Shown: piece after piece, positions 17,445 through 26,058 of the stretch
Numbering within the stretch: the stretch's first letter is position 1
How the letters are laid out: every line of letters starts with the position of its first letter
Assembly (NCBI GenBank): GCA_964585385.1
Contig: CAZPDP010000001.1
Coordinates: forward strand, 186,001-250,000
Direction of reading: 5' to 3'
Origin: JAGXLC01 sp964585385
GTDB taxonomy: Bacteria > Bacteroidota > Bacteroidia > Bacteroidales > UBA12077
DNA: 64,000 nt
Made by a program: the position numbers and the translations under genes
The notes under the pieces: model-generated
Seen by the model: only the letters and a program-made list of their open reading frames with translations
Database searches by the model: none
Told to the model about the DNA's origin: nothing

Positions 17445-19187
17445 ATGGAATTGAAATTAATTGACTGGCTGCTAATAGTATTATATGTCGCGGTAGCCAT
17501 TTATATAGGATTCCGTTATAAGAAAAAAGCAGGGAGAAGCCTTGCGGATTATTTTCTGGGCGGGAGGAAACTACCCTGGTTCATAGCCGGAATATCTATG
17601 GTAGCCACTACCTTTGCGGCTGATACTCCACTTGCCGTAACAGAACTGGTTAATAAACACGGAATTTCGGGTAATTGGCTCTGGTGGAATATGCTGATAG
17701 GAGGTATGTTAACCACCTTTTTCTTTGCCGATTTATGGAGGAAAGCCAATGTGTTAACAGAGCTTGAATTCATTGAATTACGCTATAGTGGGAAGGCTGC
17801 GGCGTTTTTGCGTGGCTTTAAATCCATCTACCTTGGTTTGTTTATTAATATTCTTATCTTAAGTTGGGTTAATCTTGCCCTGGAATCCATTTTACAGGTT
17901 TTTTTCAATATTCCGGATGCAACCATTATCTGGTATATTGGTGCGGCTATGCTTATTGCTTCTTTTTATTCTTCACTGTCAGGTTTACTAGGAGTTGCTA
18001 TAACAGATGCCATACAGTTTGTTATTGCAATGACCGGCTCAATCGTTCTTGCTATAGTGGTATTGTCCACTGAACAAGTTGGAGGTATTTCAGGGTTAAA
18101 AGCCCAAATTCCCGACTGGGCGTTTAATTTCTTTCCAAAAATAGGAGAGGGTGGTAATCTTTCATCTGCCTTAACCATCAGTGTAGGCACTTTTTTGGCT
18201 TATATCGGAGTTCAGTGGTGGGCTAGCTGGTATCCCGGTGCCGAGCCTGGCGGTGGAGGCTATATTGCTCAACGAATGATGAGTGTTAAGGATGGAAGGC
18301 ATGCCACATGGGCTACGTTGTTTTTCCAGATTGCTCACTATGCTGTAAGGCCCTGGCCCTGGATACTAGTTGCTCTTGCTACTCTGGTACTATACCCCAA
18401 TGTTCCTGCAGGTGAAGAAAGACTGGGTTATGTTTTAGCCATAAGAGATTATTTACCGCCGGGTTTAACAGGTTTGCTTCTGGTTGCTCTTCTTGCAGCG
18501 TACATGAGTACAGTTTCAACTCAACTTAACTGGGGGGCGAGTTTTATAGTGAACGATTTTTACAAACGGTTTTTATATAAGAGTAAAGGGGATAAAAACA
18601 ATGAAAGGCACTATGTTTTGGCCGGTAGGTTGCTGACTCTAATTATTATGGTCCTGTCACTTTATGTGACTACAATCGTGAAATCCATCACCCAGGTATG
18701 GCACTTTTTGCTGGAATGTGGAGCAGGACTCGGGCTTGTGTTGATATTAAGATGGTATTGGCAAAGGATAAATGCATGGAGCGAGATTACTGCAACAGTC
18801 GTGCCTTTTGTTGTTTTTGCCGTTGTAAAGTACCATTATAGTCTTGAATTTCCTGTAAGTTTTTTCATTACCGTTGGCATAACCACGACTTCATGGATCA
18901 TCATAACTTTTGTTACCCCGCGGACAAAATACAGTACTTTACGTGATTTTTTTCATCGGGTTCAGCCACCGGGAGTATGGAAAATAGACAAGTCAATCAC
19001 AGAAGAAAAAAATAAACGAATTCCCGGATTGCTGTTATGCTGGTTGGGAGCTATCCTTTTCACCTATTCAATTCTGTTCTTTACAGGCAAAGCGCTTTTT
19101 GCAGAATGGTTATGGGCAGGGGTGTGGCTACTATTGTCACTCCTGGGATTTCTGATATTAAAGCAGAATATGAAAAGGCTTTTTTAA
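17445..19187 (+). CDS. Sodium:solute symporter family protein
   Basis: A 580-residue integral membrane protein of the SSS family with about 13-14 hydrophobic helices. Diagnostic regions are the N-terminal YFLGGRKLPWFIAGISMVATTF, FADLWRKANVLTELEFIELRY, and LLVALLAAYMSTVSTQLNWGASFIVNDFYKRF (the conserved sodium-site helix 8). Such carriers import sugars, amino acids, nucleosides or organic acids with sodium. The divergent DPP4-type peptidase and the shared promoter gap suggest an amino-acid or peptide-derived substrate, but this is only inference. Confidence 0.92.
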   Translation: MELKLIDWLLIVLYVAVAIYIGFRYKKKAGRSLADYFLGGRKLPWFIAGISMVATTFAADTPLAVTELVNKHGISGNWLWWNMLIGGMLTTFFFADLWRKANVLTELEFIELRYSGKAAAFLRGFKSIYLGLFINILILSWVNLALESILQVFFNIPDATIIWYIGAAMLIASFYSSLSGLLGVAITDAIQFVIAMTGSIVLAIVVLSTEQVGGISGLKAQIPDWAFNFFPKIGEGGNLSSALTISVGTFLAYIGVQWWASWYPGAEPGGGGYIAQRMMSVKDGRHATWATLFFQIAHYAVRPWPWILVALATLVLYPNVPAGEERLGYVLAIRDYLPPGLTGLLLVALLAAYMSTVSTQLNWGASFIVNDFYKRFLYKSKGDKNNERHYVLAGRLLTLIIMVLSLYVTTIVKSITQVWHFLLECGAGLGLVLILRWYWQRINAWSEITATVVPFVVFAVVKYHYSLEFPVSFFITVGITTTSWIIITFVTPRTKYSTLRDFFHRVQPPGVWKIDKSITEEKNKRIPGLLLCWLGAILFTYSILFFTGKALFAEWLWAGVWLLLSLLGFLILKQNMKRLF

Positions 19188-19267
19188 TAATGATTTATTC
19201 AAATAACAACAAAACTTTGATAATTCAAGGATTTTTATTTAATTAGCAATGAATTAAGGTTATATCA

Positions 19268-20188
19268 ATGAAAGAAAATATTTTCAGTCATATATTAAGA
19301 CGCCTTGTTAAACCAATAATTATATATTTTCTGGCAACAGCTCTTTTTGCATGCACAAAAGATAAAGACAAAAGAGCGCCGGAAGGCGAAGTAACTCATG
19401 GCAAGATTGACACAGCCAGTGTCCTGTTAAAATATGATGAAACTGTATTTACTTTGCCATCCCCATATCAGGCTACTTATGCAATAAAAGAAAGAGAAAT
19501 AATTTTTAATGAGAACCTGCTTAATCCTGTTGAGAATTATAAAAATTATACCTCCAGTTTCAAGCAAGCCCTGAATATTGGCATTTATGGAACTGACCTG
19601 GGATATCTTAACCTCTATGATAACACAACGGCTGGGATATCTTATTTTTCGGCTATTAAAAAACTTTCCGAAAAACTCGGAATCAGTGATGCAATTCATC
19701 AGTCCAGGATTCATAAAATTGAGAGAAACCTGGGAGATAAAGATTCACTGATGTTCTTCCTGGCAAACACATACCGCTTATTCGACAGTTATTTGAAAAA
19801 TAATAACAGAACAGAAATTGGAGCACTGATAATTGCCGGAGGATGGATAGAGAGCATTTATATTTTATCTCAGACATTATTGCATACGGATGATCGGATA
19901 TTGGTGAACCGCCTGGGTGAGCAAAAACACCCGCTGAATAATCTTATAGAGTTGCTCTCTTCTTACTATTATGACTCGGATAAATATACTAACCTGATAG
20001 ATGAGCTCGTGGATTTAGCTTACGAGTTTGACGGTATTATTTACAATTATTACTATGAAAAACCGGAAGTTTATCCTGAAAAGAAACTAACCGTAATTAA
20101 AAGTAATTCCACTGTTGTCATATCAGAATATCATTTACGAACAATAGCAAATAAAGTCGCCAAATTGCGTCAAAATATTATTGAATAA
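19268..20188 (+). CDS. Lipoprotein, paralogue of the one at 33767-34699
   Basis: A 306-residue predicted lipoprotein: a hydrophobic stretch ends in the lipobox ALFAC, with Cys29. The mature part is mostly helical and acidic. It aligns along its length with the 310-residue lipoprotein at 33767-34699: LLNPVENYKNYT / LLNPVNKTSQYI, ALNIGIYGTDLGYLNLYD / ALNLGVYTTDLSYSSLYD, and IIAGGWIESIYI / VLIGGWVEGLYL. I recognise no function. The stop overlaps the start of the small secreted-protein gene by one base (TAATG), and the ABC gene follows, so the three form an operon. Confidence 0.82.
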   Translation: MKENIFSHILRRLVKPIIIYFLATALFACTKDKDKRAPEGEVTHGKIDTASVLLKYDETVFTLPSPYQATYAIKEREIIFNENLLNPVENYKNYTSSFKQALNIGIYGTDLGYLNLYDNTTAGISYFSAIKKLSEKLGISDAIHQSRIHKIERNLGDKDSLMFFLANTYRLFDSYLKNNNRTEIGALIIAGGWIESIYILSQTLLHTDDRILVNRLGEQKHPLNNLIELLSSYYYDSDKYTNLIDELVDLAYEFDGIIYNYYYEKPEVYPEKKLTVIKSNSTVVISEYHLRTIANKVAKLRQNIIE

Positions 20189-20631
20189 TGGCCAGAATAG
20201 TATTCTTTATATTACCACTCCTGTTCTTTTTAGCTCAAAATTCAACGGGGCAGGACAAACCCCTTAACAATTCATTTGAAAACTGTCCCAATTTGTTTAG
20301 TAAGGATTTTGTATCCACAGGCCAGGATTATGTAGCAAAACTGGATCAAAACAACAAGGCGACTTTTCATACCACTTTTTACGGAGGCACCCAATACCGA
20401 ATAGCGGCCTGCAGTAATTTTCAGAAACCCAGGTTGATTCTTAAAGTTTACGATACTGAAAAGAACTTGTTATTTAATAATGTGGAATATGATTACACAC
20501 CTTACTGGAATTTAGCTTTCACTTCAACAGTAGATTGTATTATTGAAATTTCTGTAGAGTCAGAGCAAAATTTAAAAAAACCTGTGAAGTTATTGATTGG
20601 ATTTAAAAAGAAATCCCTTAACTTTGAATAG
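20188..20631 (+). CDS. Small secreted protein, paralogue of the one at 33310-33753
   Basis: A 147-residue protein with a signal peptide ending near SGTG/NSTGQ (about residue 21). The mature domain looks beta-rich, with TFYGGTQYRIAACSNF, RLILKVYDTEKNLLFNN and ILIGFKKK-like strands. The 147-residue protein at 33310-33753 has the same layout (TFYSGQNYRVYICGSN, FQVLDVNRNVLFDN, IMIGIK), and both follow a homologous lipoprotein gene. The conserved Cys after the YR motif is shared. Function unknown; the fixed pairing suggests that the lipoprotein and the small protein work together in the periplasm. Confidence 0.8.
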   Translation: MARIVFFILPLLFFLAQNSTGQDKPLNNSFENCPNLFSKDFVSTGQDYVAKLDQNNKATFHTTFYGGTQYRIAACSNFQKPRLILKVYDTEKNLLFNNVEYDYTPYWNLAFTSTVDCIIEISVESEQNLKKPVKLLIGFKKKSLNFE

Positions 20632-20659
20632 TTGAGTTATTGACTAATACCAATTAAAA

Positions 20660-23600
20660 ATGAGTGAGCCGATATTAAAAGCATTAATGCAACTATTTGC
20701 AATTATTGCTCACCCAACAAGTGATGCCGGGGAAAGACGAGCCATCGTAGACTATTTTCTCAAAAGGCAAATTAACCAGGAAGCAGCAAAGAGATATCTC
20801 GAAGTATTTGATGATTATTATGCTGAACACCAGGAGAAATTAAAGGAAAAGGATAGAAGAAAGAAACGTACGTCTTCCAGCTCTGTCCGTGTACTCAAGA
20901 TATGTACCGAAATAAATGAAGAACTTACCCAGAAGCAAAAAAATGTGGTTCTGGTTCGTTTGCTTGAGTTTATTAAGTCAGGCCAGGAAATAACAGAGCA
21001 GGAGATGATTTTTTTAACCACTGTTGCAGAGACTTTTAATGTTCCTGATGAAGAATTTGAACTCATCAAAAGTTTTGTTCTTAATTCCTTTGAAGAACTG
21101 CCCCACTCTAAGGAGATTCTTATTATCGACAGCAATGAAACATTTGATGTTCCAAATATGAAACATATGTGCTCACCGAATCTTGAAGGTGAGCTCAGGA
21201 TTATAGAAGTCCCCTCTACTTCTATGTATTTTGTGAGGTATATCGGATCCAGCGAATTATACCTTAATGGTCAGCTTCTTGAGCAGGATAAAGTTTATGT
21301 TCTAAACGTCGGGGCATCGATAAGGAGCTCAAAAGTAAACCCCATCTACTATGGAGATATCATAAGCCTTTTCAACATTGAAAGAATTAAAACCCGGATA
21401 ACTTTTGAAGCTAAAAATATTGAATATAAATTCACGAGTGGAGAGAAAGGCCTCAGGGAATTGAACTTTAGCGAAGAATCCGGGAAGATGATAGGTATTA
21501 TGGGTGCCAGTGGTGCTGGTAAATCCACTCTGCTTAATGTGCTCAACGGTACATATAAACCTACAGAGGGTGAAGTTTTGATTAATGGAGTTAATATTCA
21601 CGAAGAAAGCGAAAAAATTGAAGGTCTGATCGGTTATGTGTCACAGGACGATCTTTTAATTGAAGAACTTACTGTTTACCAAAACCTTTATTTTAATGCA
21701 AAGCTTTGTTTTGCCCATTATAGTAGAGAGGAACTTGAAGAGGTAGTGAATGACACCCTGGAAGATTTAGGTCTCTATGATATAAAGGATATGGTTGTGG
21801 GTAGTCCGCTGAATAAAAAAATCAGCGGTGGACAGAGAAAACGACTGAACATTACATTGGAACTTATCCGTGAACCTGCTGTTCTATTTCTGGATGAACC
21901 TACTTCAGGATTATCCTCCAGGGACTCGGAAAATATACTCGACCTTCTCAAAGAATTAACCCTGAAAGGTAAGCTGGTATTTGCAGTTATTCATCAGCCC
22001 TCCTCAGACATTTTTAAGATGTTTGATAAATTAATGATTCTTGATCAGGGTGGTTACCTAATATATGCAGGTGAACCTATTGAATCCCTTATATATTTTA
22101 AATCCAGCATACAGCATGCCGACTGGAATGAAAGTGAATGTCCCGTTTGTGGTAATGTAAACCCGGAGCAAATTTTCAACATCGTAGAAGCGAAAGTGCT
22201 TGATGAATACGGTAATTTTACAACAAACCGTAAGATTTCCCCGATGGAGTGGAAGGAGAAATTTGAAAATTCGGAAGTAAAAATACAGCAGGAAAAGCCC
22301 AAAACAACGGGAGAGATGCCTGAAATTCATTTTAAAATACCCAATAAGTTCAAACAATTTCTGATTTTTACAAAGCGTGATGTGCTGTCAAAGCTTTCAA
22401 ACACCCAATATCTATTTATTAATTTTTTCGAGGCTCCTGTTCTGGCTTTTATCCTTGCTTATATTGTTAAATATTACAACATAAACAGTGAATACGGCTA
22501 TACACTTGCTTCTAACAGCAACATTCCGGTTTATATATTTATGGCTGTTATTGTTGCTCTATTTATTGGATTGACAGTTAGTGCGGAAGAAATTATCAAA
22601 GACCGGAAGATCTTAAAACGGGAGGCTTTTCTTAATTTAAGCTGGAACAGTTATTTGTTTTCAAAGATTGCAGTGCTTTTCACTCTTTCAGCTGTCCAGG
22701 CCCTGTTATTTGTGGTGGTGGGGAACGCTATTATTGAAATAAAAGGCATGTATTTTGAGTACTGGTTAATTCTGTTCAGTACATGGTGTTTTGCTAATCT
22801 GCTGGGACTTGTTATTTCTGATAGTTTTAAAACGGTCATTACGATTTACATATTAATTCCTTTCCTTATTATTCCTCAGCTTCTTTTGAGTGGAATAATA
22901 GTGCCTTTTGAGAAACTGAATCCGAAGATTTCAAATCCTGAAAATATTCCTTTCTACGGTGAAATTATAACAGCACGGTGGTCTTATGAGGCGCTTGCTG
23001 TATATCAGTTCAAAAATAATGAATATGAAGAACTTTTCTATCCTTATGATAAGGCAATGAGCGTGGCCGATTTTAAAAAGAATTACTGGATGCCAACTAT
23101 TCAGAATAAAATAAGTTTTTGTGAAAGAAATTTGGACGACAAGAATAGTAAATCTGAAATTGTTGATAATTTAAAACTTATTCGAAATGAAATTGGAAAA
23201 GAGCTTGAAAGCGAATCTTCCAGGATTGTGAAATTTAATTCCCTGGATAAACTCACCTATGATAAAATTGATAAACAAGTTTTTAAGGAGTTGGATGATT
23301 ATTTCAAATTACTCAAGAGATATTATATTAAATTATACAACAAAGCAAGTTCTAAAAAAGATTCCCGGGTAAGCAAAATGCAGACGGATAGTGCATCCAG
23401 GCAGGCATTCCTTAGACTAAAGCGTAATCACCACAATGAAAAACTTGAGGAGTTTGTTAAAAATTCCAACGAAATTACAAGAATCATAGAGTACGATGAT
23501 GAGCTCATTCAGAAGATTGATCCTGTATTTTTAGACCCTGAAAATGAATTTATAAAAGCCCATTTTTATGCTCCCAGGAAACAATTTTTGGGTGAGTATT

Positions 23601-23752
23601 ATGATACTTTTAATGTAAATGTCATTGTAGTCTGGTTTATGAGTATATTGCTCTACATTATTCTCTATTTCAGATTGCTTAGGAAGGCTTTGACATACGC
23701 AGAGAATAAACAATTCATAAAAGTAAAAACAGCCAACGGCAAGAAAAAGTAA
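20660..23752 (+). CDS. TerB-like / FHA-like / ABCG-type ABC transporter fusion
   Basis: A 1030-residue multidomain membrane protein. Residues 1-145 resemble a TerB-type helical domain (LFAIIAHPTSDAGERRAIVDY, then LTQKQKNVVLVRLLEF). Residues about 155-255 look like a beta-sandwich of FHA type (YFVRYIGSSELYLNGQLL). An ABC ATPase follows with Walker A GASGAGKST (near 280), signature SGGQRKRL and Walker B VLFLDEPTSGLSS. Six hydrophobic helices at about 595-780 form an ABC2/ABCG-type membrane domain. It is interrupted by a charged region at about 790-985 before a final helix. The half-transporter would dimerise. Export substrate unknown. It follows the lipoprotein pair and converges on SiaC/SiaB genes. 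Confidence 0.88.
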   Translation: MSEPILKALMQLFAIIAHPTSDAGERRAIVDYFLKRQINQEAAKRYLEVFDDYYAEHQEKLKEKDRRKKRTSSSSVRVLKICTEINEELTQKQKNVVLVRLLEFIKSGQEITEQEMIFLTTVAETFNVPDEEFELIKSFVLNSFEELPHSKEILIIDSNETFDVPNMKHMCSPNLEGELRIIEVPSTSMYFVRYIGSSELYLNGQLLEQDKVYVLNVGASIRSSKVNPIYYGDIISLFNIERIKTRITFEAKNIEYKFTSGEKGLRELNFSEESGKMIGIMGASGAGKSTLLNVLNGTYKPTEGEVLINGVNIHEESEKIEGLIGYVSQDDLLIEELTVYQNLYFNAKLCFAHYSREELEEVVNDTLEDLGLYDIKDMVVGSPLNKKISGGQRKRLNITLELIREPAVLFLDEPTSGLSSRDSENILDLLKELTLKGKLVFAVIHQPSSDIFKMFDKLMILDQGGYLIYAGEPIESLIYFKSSIQHADWNESECPVCGNVNPEQIFNIVEAKVLDEYGNFTTNRKISPMEWKEKFENSEVKIQQEKPKTTGEMPEIHFKIPNKFKQFLIFTKRDVLSKLSNTQYLFINFFEAPVLAFILAYIVKYYNINSEYGYTLASNSNIPVYIFMAVIVALFIGLTVSAEEIIKDRKILKREAFLNLSWNSYLFSKIAVLFTLSAVQALLFVVVGNAIIEIKGMYFEYWLILFSTWCFANLLGLVISDSFKTVITIYILIPFLIIPQLLLSGIIVPFEKLNPKISNPENIPFYGEIITARWSYEALAVYQFKNNEYEELFYPYDKAMSVADFKKNYWMPTIQNKISFCERNLDDKNSKSEIVDNLKLIRNEIGKELESESSRIVKFNSLDKLTYDKIDKQVFKELDDYFKLLKRYYIKLYNKASSKKDSRVSKMQTDSASRQAFLRLKRNHHNEKLEEFVKNSNEITRIIEYDDELIQKIDPVFLDPENEFIKAHFYAPRKQFLGEYYDTFNVNVIVVWFMSILLYIILYFRLLRKALTYAENKQFIKVKTANGKKK

Positions 23753-23769
23753 TGCTCGTGGCTGTTTTT
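23725..23769. terminator. Bidirectional hairpin terminator between ABC and SiaC genes
   Basis: AAAAACAGCCA (23725-23735) and TGGCTGTTTTT (23759-23769) form a perfect 11-bp stem around a 23-base loop. T-runs lie at the ends of both strands, so it can end transcription from either side. The left arm is inside the last codons of the ABC gene. Confidence 0.6.
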
Positions 23770-23798
23770 AATTCGATTTAGATTTGTTTCCCGGAAAA

Positions 23799-24179
23799 TT
23801 ATTCCACGATTTCTATCATTTTGAACGGTACACGAATAATGGATTCATAATCTTCCCCGGCTTCCAGCATATCCTCATCATCCTCTTCATAGTACCAGTT
23901 AATGATCACCTCATTTCTGGCTTTTTTTATGGTTTCCAGTTTTTTGAAAATATCCAGAATACATTTTGAGGAACTTGTATTGAAATATTCAAGCTGGACA
24001 TTTACGGTTGTTTTGCTTTGGGGATTCTTAGCGTATTCATCCAACCATTCGACTAGGGGTCTGTAGAATTCAATAGAATTTTCTGGTATTGACCGGCCTT
24101 TGATTTCAATAGTTCCGGCTTCCGGGTCCAGATTTACAGTTGGGGTTTTAGTTGTGCCTTCTATAGATATTGATTCCAT
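23799..24179 (-). CDS. SiaC family regulatory phosphoprotein (DUF1987)
   Basis: A 126-residue protein of the SiaC/DUF1987 family. In Pseudomonas aeruginosa SiaC is a small partner protein that is phosphorylated on Thr68 by SiaB and controls a diguanylate cyclase. Here the motif YFNTSSSKCILDIF places a Thr exactly at residue 68. The N-terminal part TPTVNLDPEAGTIEIKGRSIPEN is also a family hallmark. The gene lies 24 bases downstream of the SiaB-like kinase gene on the same strand. No diguanylate cyclase or PP2C phosphatase gene is nearby, so its output target here is unknown. Confidence 0.88.
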   Translation of the reverse strand: MESISIEGTTKTPTVNLDPEAGTIEIKGRSIPENSIEFYRPLVEWLDEYAKNPQSKTTVNVQLEYFNTSSSKCILDIFKKLETIKKARNEVIINWYYEEDDEDMLEAGEDYESIIRVPFKMIEIVE

Positions 24180-24203
24180 ATTATTAATGTTTATTTTCTT
24201 GTT

Positions 24204-24773
24204 TTAAACAAATATATCTAAATTAAAAAATGAATAATCTTTATTGTATTCTACAAATTTGTACTCAAGTCTTCCATTTGTTCTCTTGGCCATATCAATT
24301 AATCCGAGACCTCCTCCTCCTTTTTTGGAAAATTCCTGGTTGTTAAGTATAAATTTGTAAAGATCTTTTAATTCTTCCTTATTCATCGACTTGATTTTTT
24401 CAAGTCGTTCTTTTAACGCATCCACTTTTTCATTTCTTATAAAGTTTCCTGTGGAAACCTTGTAGTATTCATTCTCCATTGCAATTACAAAGATTCCGAA
24501 ATGGACATCAAAACTTCCATTGTAATCATCCGGTAAATCGTCAATATGGTGATATAAATTTTGAAGGCTTTCAACTAATACGTTGTATAGTTTCTTTTTG
24601 ATACTTTTTTTATCAACTAAATCTTCGAGTTTTGCATCAATGACTTCCAAAACATTGGTAATTAATTCAGAGGATATACTTCCTTTATAAGCCAGGATTA
24701 CATCGCCTGAATTCATTGTAGTGTACAAGTCATCGATATTAAAGCTCATACAAGCCTTCAAATTACATTCCAA
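24204..24773 (-). CDS. SiaB family protein kinase
   Basis: A 189-residue cytosolic protein with a degenerate GHKL ATPase layout. VLVESLQNLYHHIDD supplies the N-box Asn, and the Gly-rich GGGGLGLIDMAKRTNGRLEY corresponds to the G-box. This matches SiaB-type kinases, which phosphorylate SiaC. It is the first gene of a two-gene unit with SiaC. The gene pair faces the lipoprotein/ABC operon, with which it probably shares a function because the two units end at a common terminator. An RsbW/SpoIIAB anti-sigma role is less likely given the SiaC partner. Confidence 0.82.
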   Translation of the reverse strand: MECNLKACMSFNIDDLYTTMNSGDVILAYKGSISSELITNVLEVIDAKLEDLVDKKSIKKKLYNVLVESLQNLYHHIDDLPDDYNGSFDVHFGIFVIAMENEYYKVSTGNFIRNEKVDALKERLEKIKSMNKEELKDLYKFILNNQEFSKKGGGGLGLIDMAKRTNGRLEYKFVEYNKDYSFFNLDIFV

Positions 24774-24788
24774 TTTTTATAGTATTAA

Positions 24789-24815
24789 CAAAAATAGAAA
24801 TTATTACTTTACAAT
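24789..24815 (-). promoter_or_regulatory. Candidate promoter for siaB-siaC
   Basis: Read on the minus strand: TTG at 24815-24813 and TATTTTTG at 24796-24789, with a 16-base spacer. The -7 match is exact but the spacer is a little short. It lies 15 bases before the SiaB start. Confidence 0.35.
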
Positions 24816-24852
24816 GTAATTATTTTTTCTAAAAATAATCACAATATTCCTT

Positions 24853-26058
24853 TTAATCAAGTTTTTTATTTTTCAAACTACCTTTATATACTGGGAAATA
24901 GAGAAATTTACATTCCAAAGGTCCGTTAAATAAAGTAATTCTTTTGTTTGCTTTCAGTCCTATATATTTTATAGCATCTTTATTACCACTGAATATCCAA
25001 ACATCGAAACCTGTAAAATTGTTTTTTAATGTATCACCAATATTTTTGTAAAGCTGATTAATGTTTGTTTTTTTTAGCTTTATGTCATACGGGGGGTTCA
25101 TTATAATATGCCCGCTGCTGTATTGTTCTGTTGGAAATTTATCCATTGGTCTGACTTGAAAATCAATTTTGTCATCCAATCCTGCATTTTGGGCATTCAT
25201 TCTGCTTTTTTGTATATCTTTTTCAGATATATCACTACCTGTTATCTTTACCTCCGTTTTTATCTTTCTGGATATACTGTCTTCCATTATTTTGTTATGC
25301 AAGGCTTCATCATAATCCTTCCATCGGGTAAATCCGTATTTTTTTCTAAATTTTCCGGGTGGAATATCGTATGCCATCAAGGCGGCTTCAATAGGGAGAG
25401 TCCCTGAACCACACATTGGATCGACGAAAGGAGATTTCTTATCCCATCCTGAGAGCATTATCATGCCTGCTGCCAGGACTTCGCTCAAAGGAGCCTCTGC
25501 ATTTTCTGTTTTATATCCCCTTTTATGCAGAGATTCTCCGGAACTATCAAGTGATATGGTGCAACGCTCTTTATAGACATGAAGATTTAATCTATAATCG
25601 GCATCTTCTTTATCTATAGAAGGCCTGACATTATATTTTTTTTTGAAATAATCCACTATTGCATCTTTTAATCGGAGAGCTGCAAAATGCGAGTGATCCA
25701 TGTGGGGTGAGTTAACAAAACTGTTGATAAAAAAAGTGTGATACGGAGTGAAATACTTATCCCAGTCAATTTGCAGAGCTTTTTTATAAAGCTGATCATA
25801 GGAATTTACACTGAATTCCTCTATTGGCAGAAGAATGCGAAGAGCTGTTCTTAAAAGGAGATTGGATTTATAGAGAAGTTTTTTATCTCCTTCATATTTT
25901 ACAGCCCTGTTAAGAATTTCAATGTTTTTTGCTCCTAAAGCCCTGATTTCTTTTGCTAGTATATCTTCAAGGCCGTAAAAGGTTTTGGCAATAAAAGTTC
26001 TTACTTCCTCTTTATTCATGTTTAATCCCGGAATCTTTTTTCTGATAATTCTGGTCAA
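24853..26058 (-). CDS. rlmL: THUMP-domain class I RNA methyltransferase (RlmL N-terminal-like)
   Basis: A 401-residue protein with an N-terminal ferredoxin-like/THUMP region (FIAKTFYGLEDILAKEIRALGA) and a C-terminal Rossmann methyltransferase. SAM motif I reads DPMCGSGTLPIEAA, and the catalytic motif IV is NPPYD, as in N2-guanine methyltransferases of 23S rRNA G2445. The first ATG (26058) overlaps the stop of the upstream SDR gene as ATGA, but the ATG at 26019 gives the more usual N terminus MNKEEVRTFIAKTF. It is the last gene of a four-gene minus-strand run. Confidence 0.9.
   Translation of the reverse strand: MTRIIRKKIPGLNMNKEEVRTFIAKTFYGLEDILAKEIRALGAKNIEILNRAVKYEGDKKLLYKSNLLLRTALRILLPIEEFSVNSYDQLYKKALQIDWDKYFTPYHTFFINSFVNSPHMDHSHFAALRLKDAIVDYFKKKYNVRPSIDKEDADYRLNLHVYKERCTISLDSSGESLHKRGYKTENAEAPLSEVLAAGMIMLSGWDKKSPFVDPMCGSGTLPIEAALMAYDIPPGKFRKKYGFTRWKDYDEALHNKIMEDSISRKIKTEVKITGSDISEKDIQKSRMNAQNAGLDDKIDFQVRPMDKFPTEQYSSGHIIMNPPYDIKLKKTNINQLYKNIGDTLKNNFTGFDVWIFSGNKDAIKYIGLKANKRITLFNGPLECKFLYFPVYKGSLKNKKLD

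Noticed and set aside
24204..24773. RsbW-type anti-sigma kinase
   Set aside because: The partner gene is of the SiaC/DUF1987 family with Thr68, not an STAS antagonist, and no sigma-B-like gene is near.
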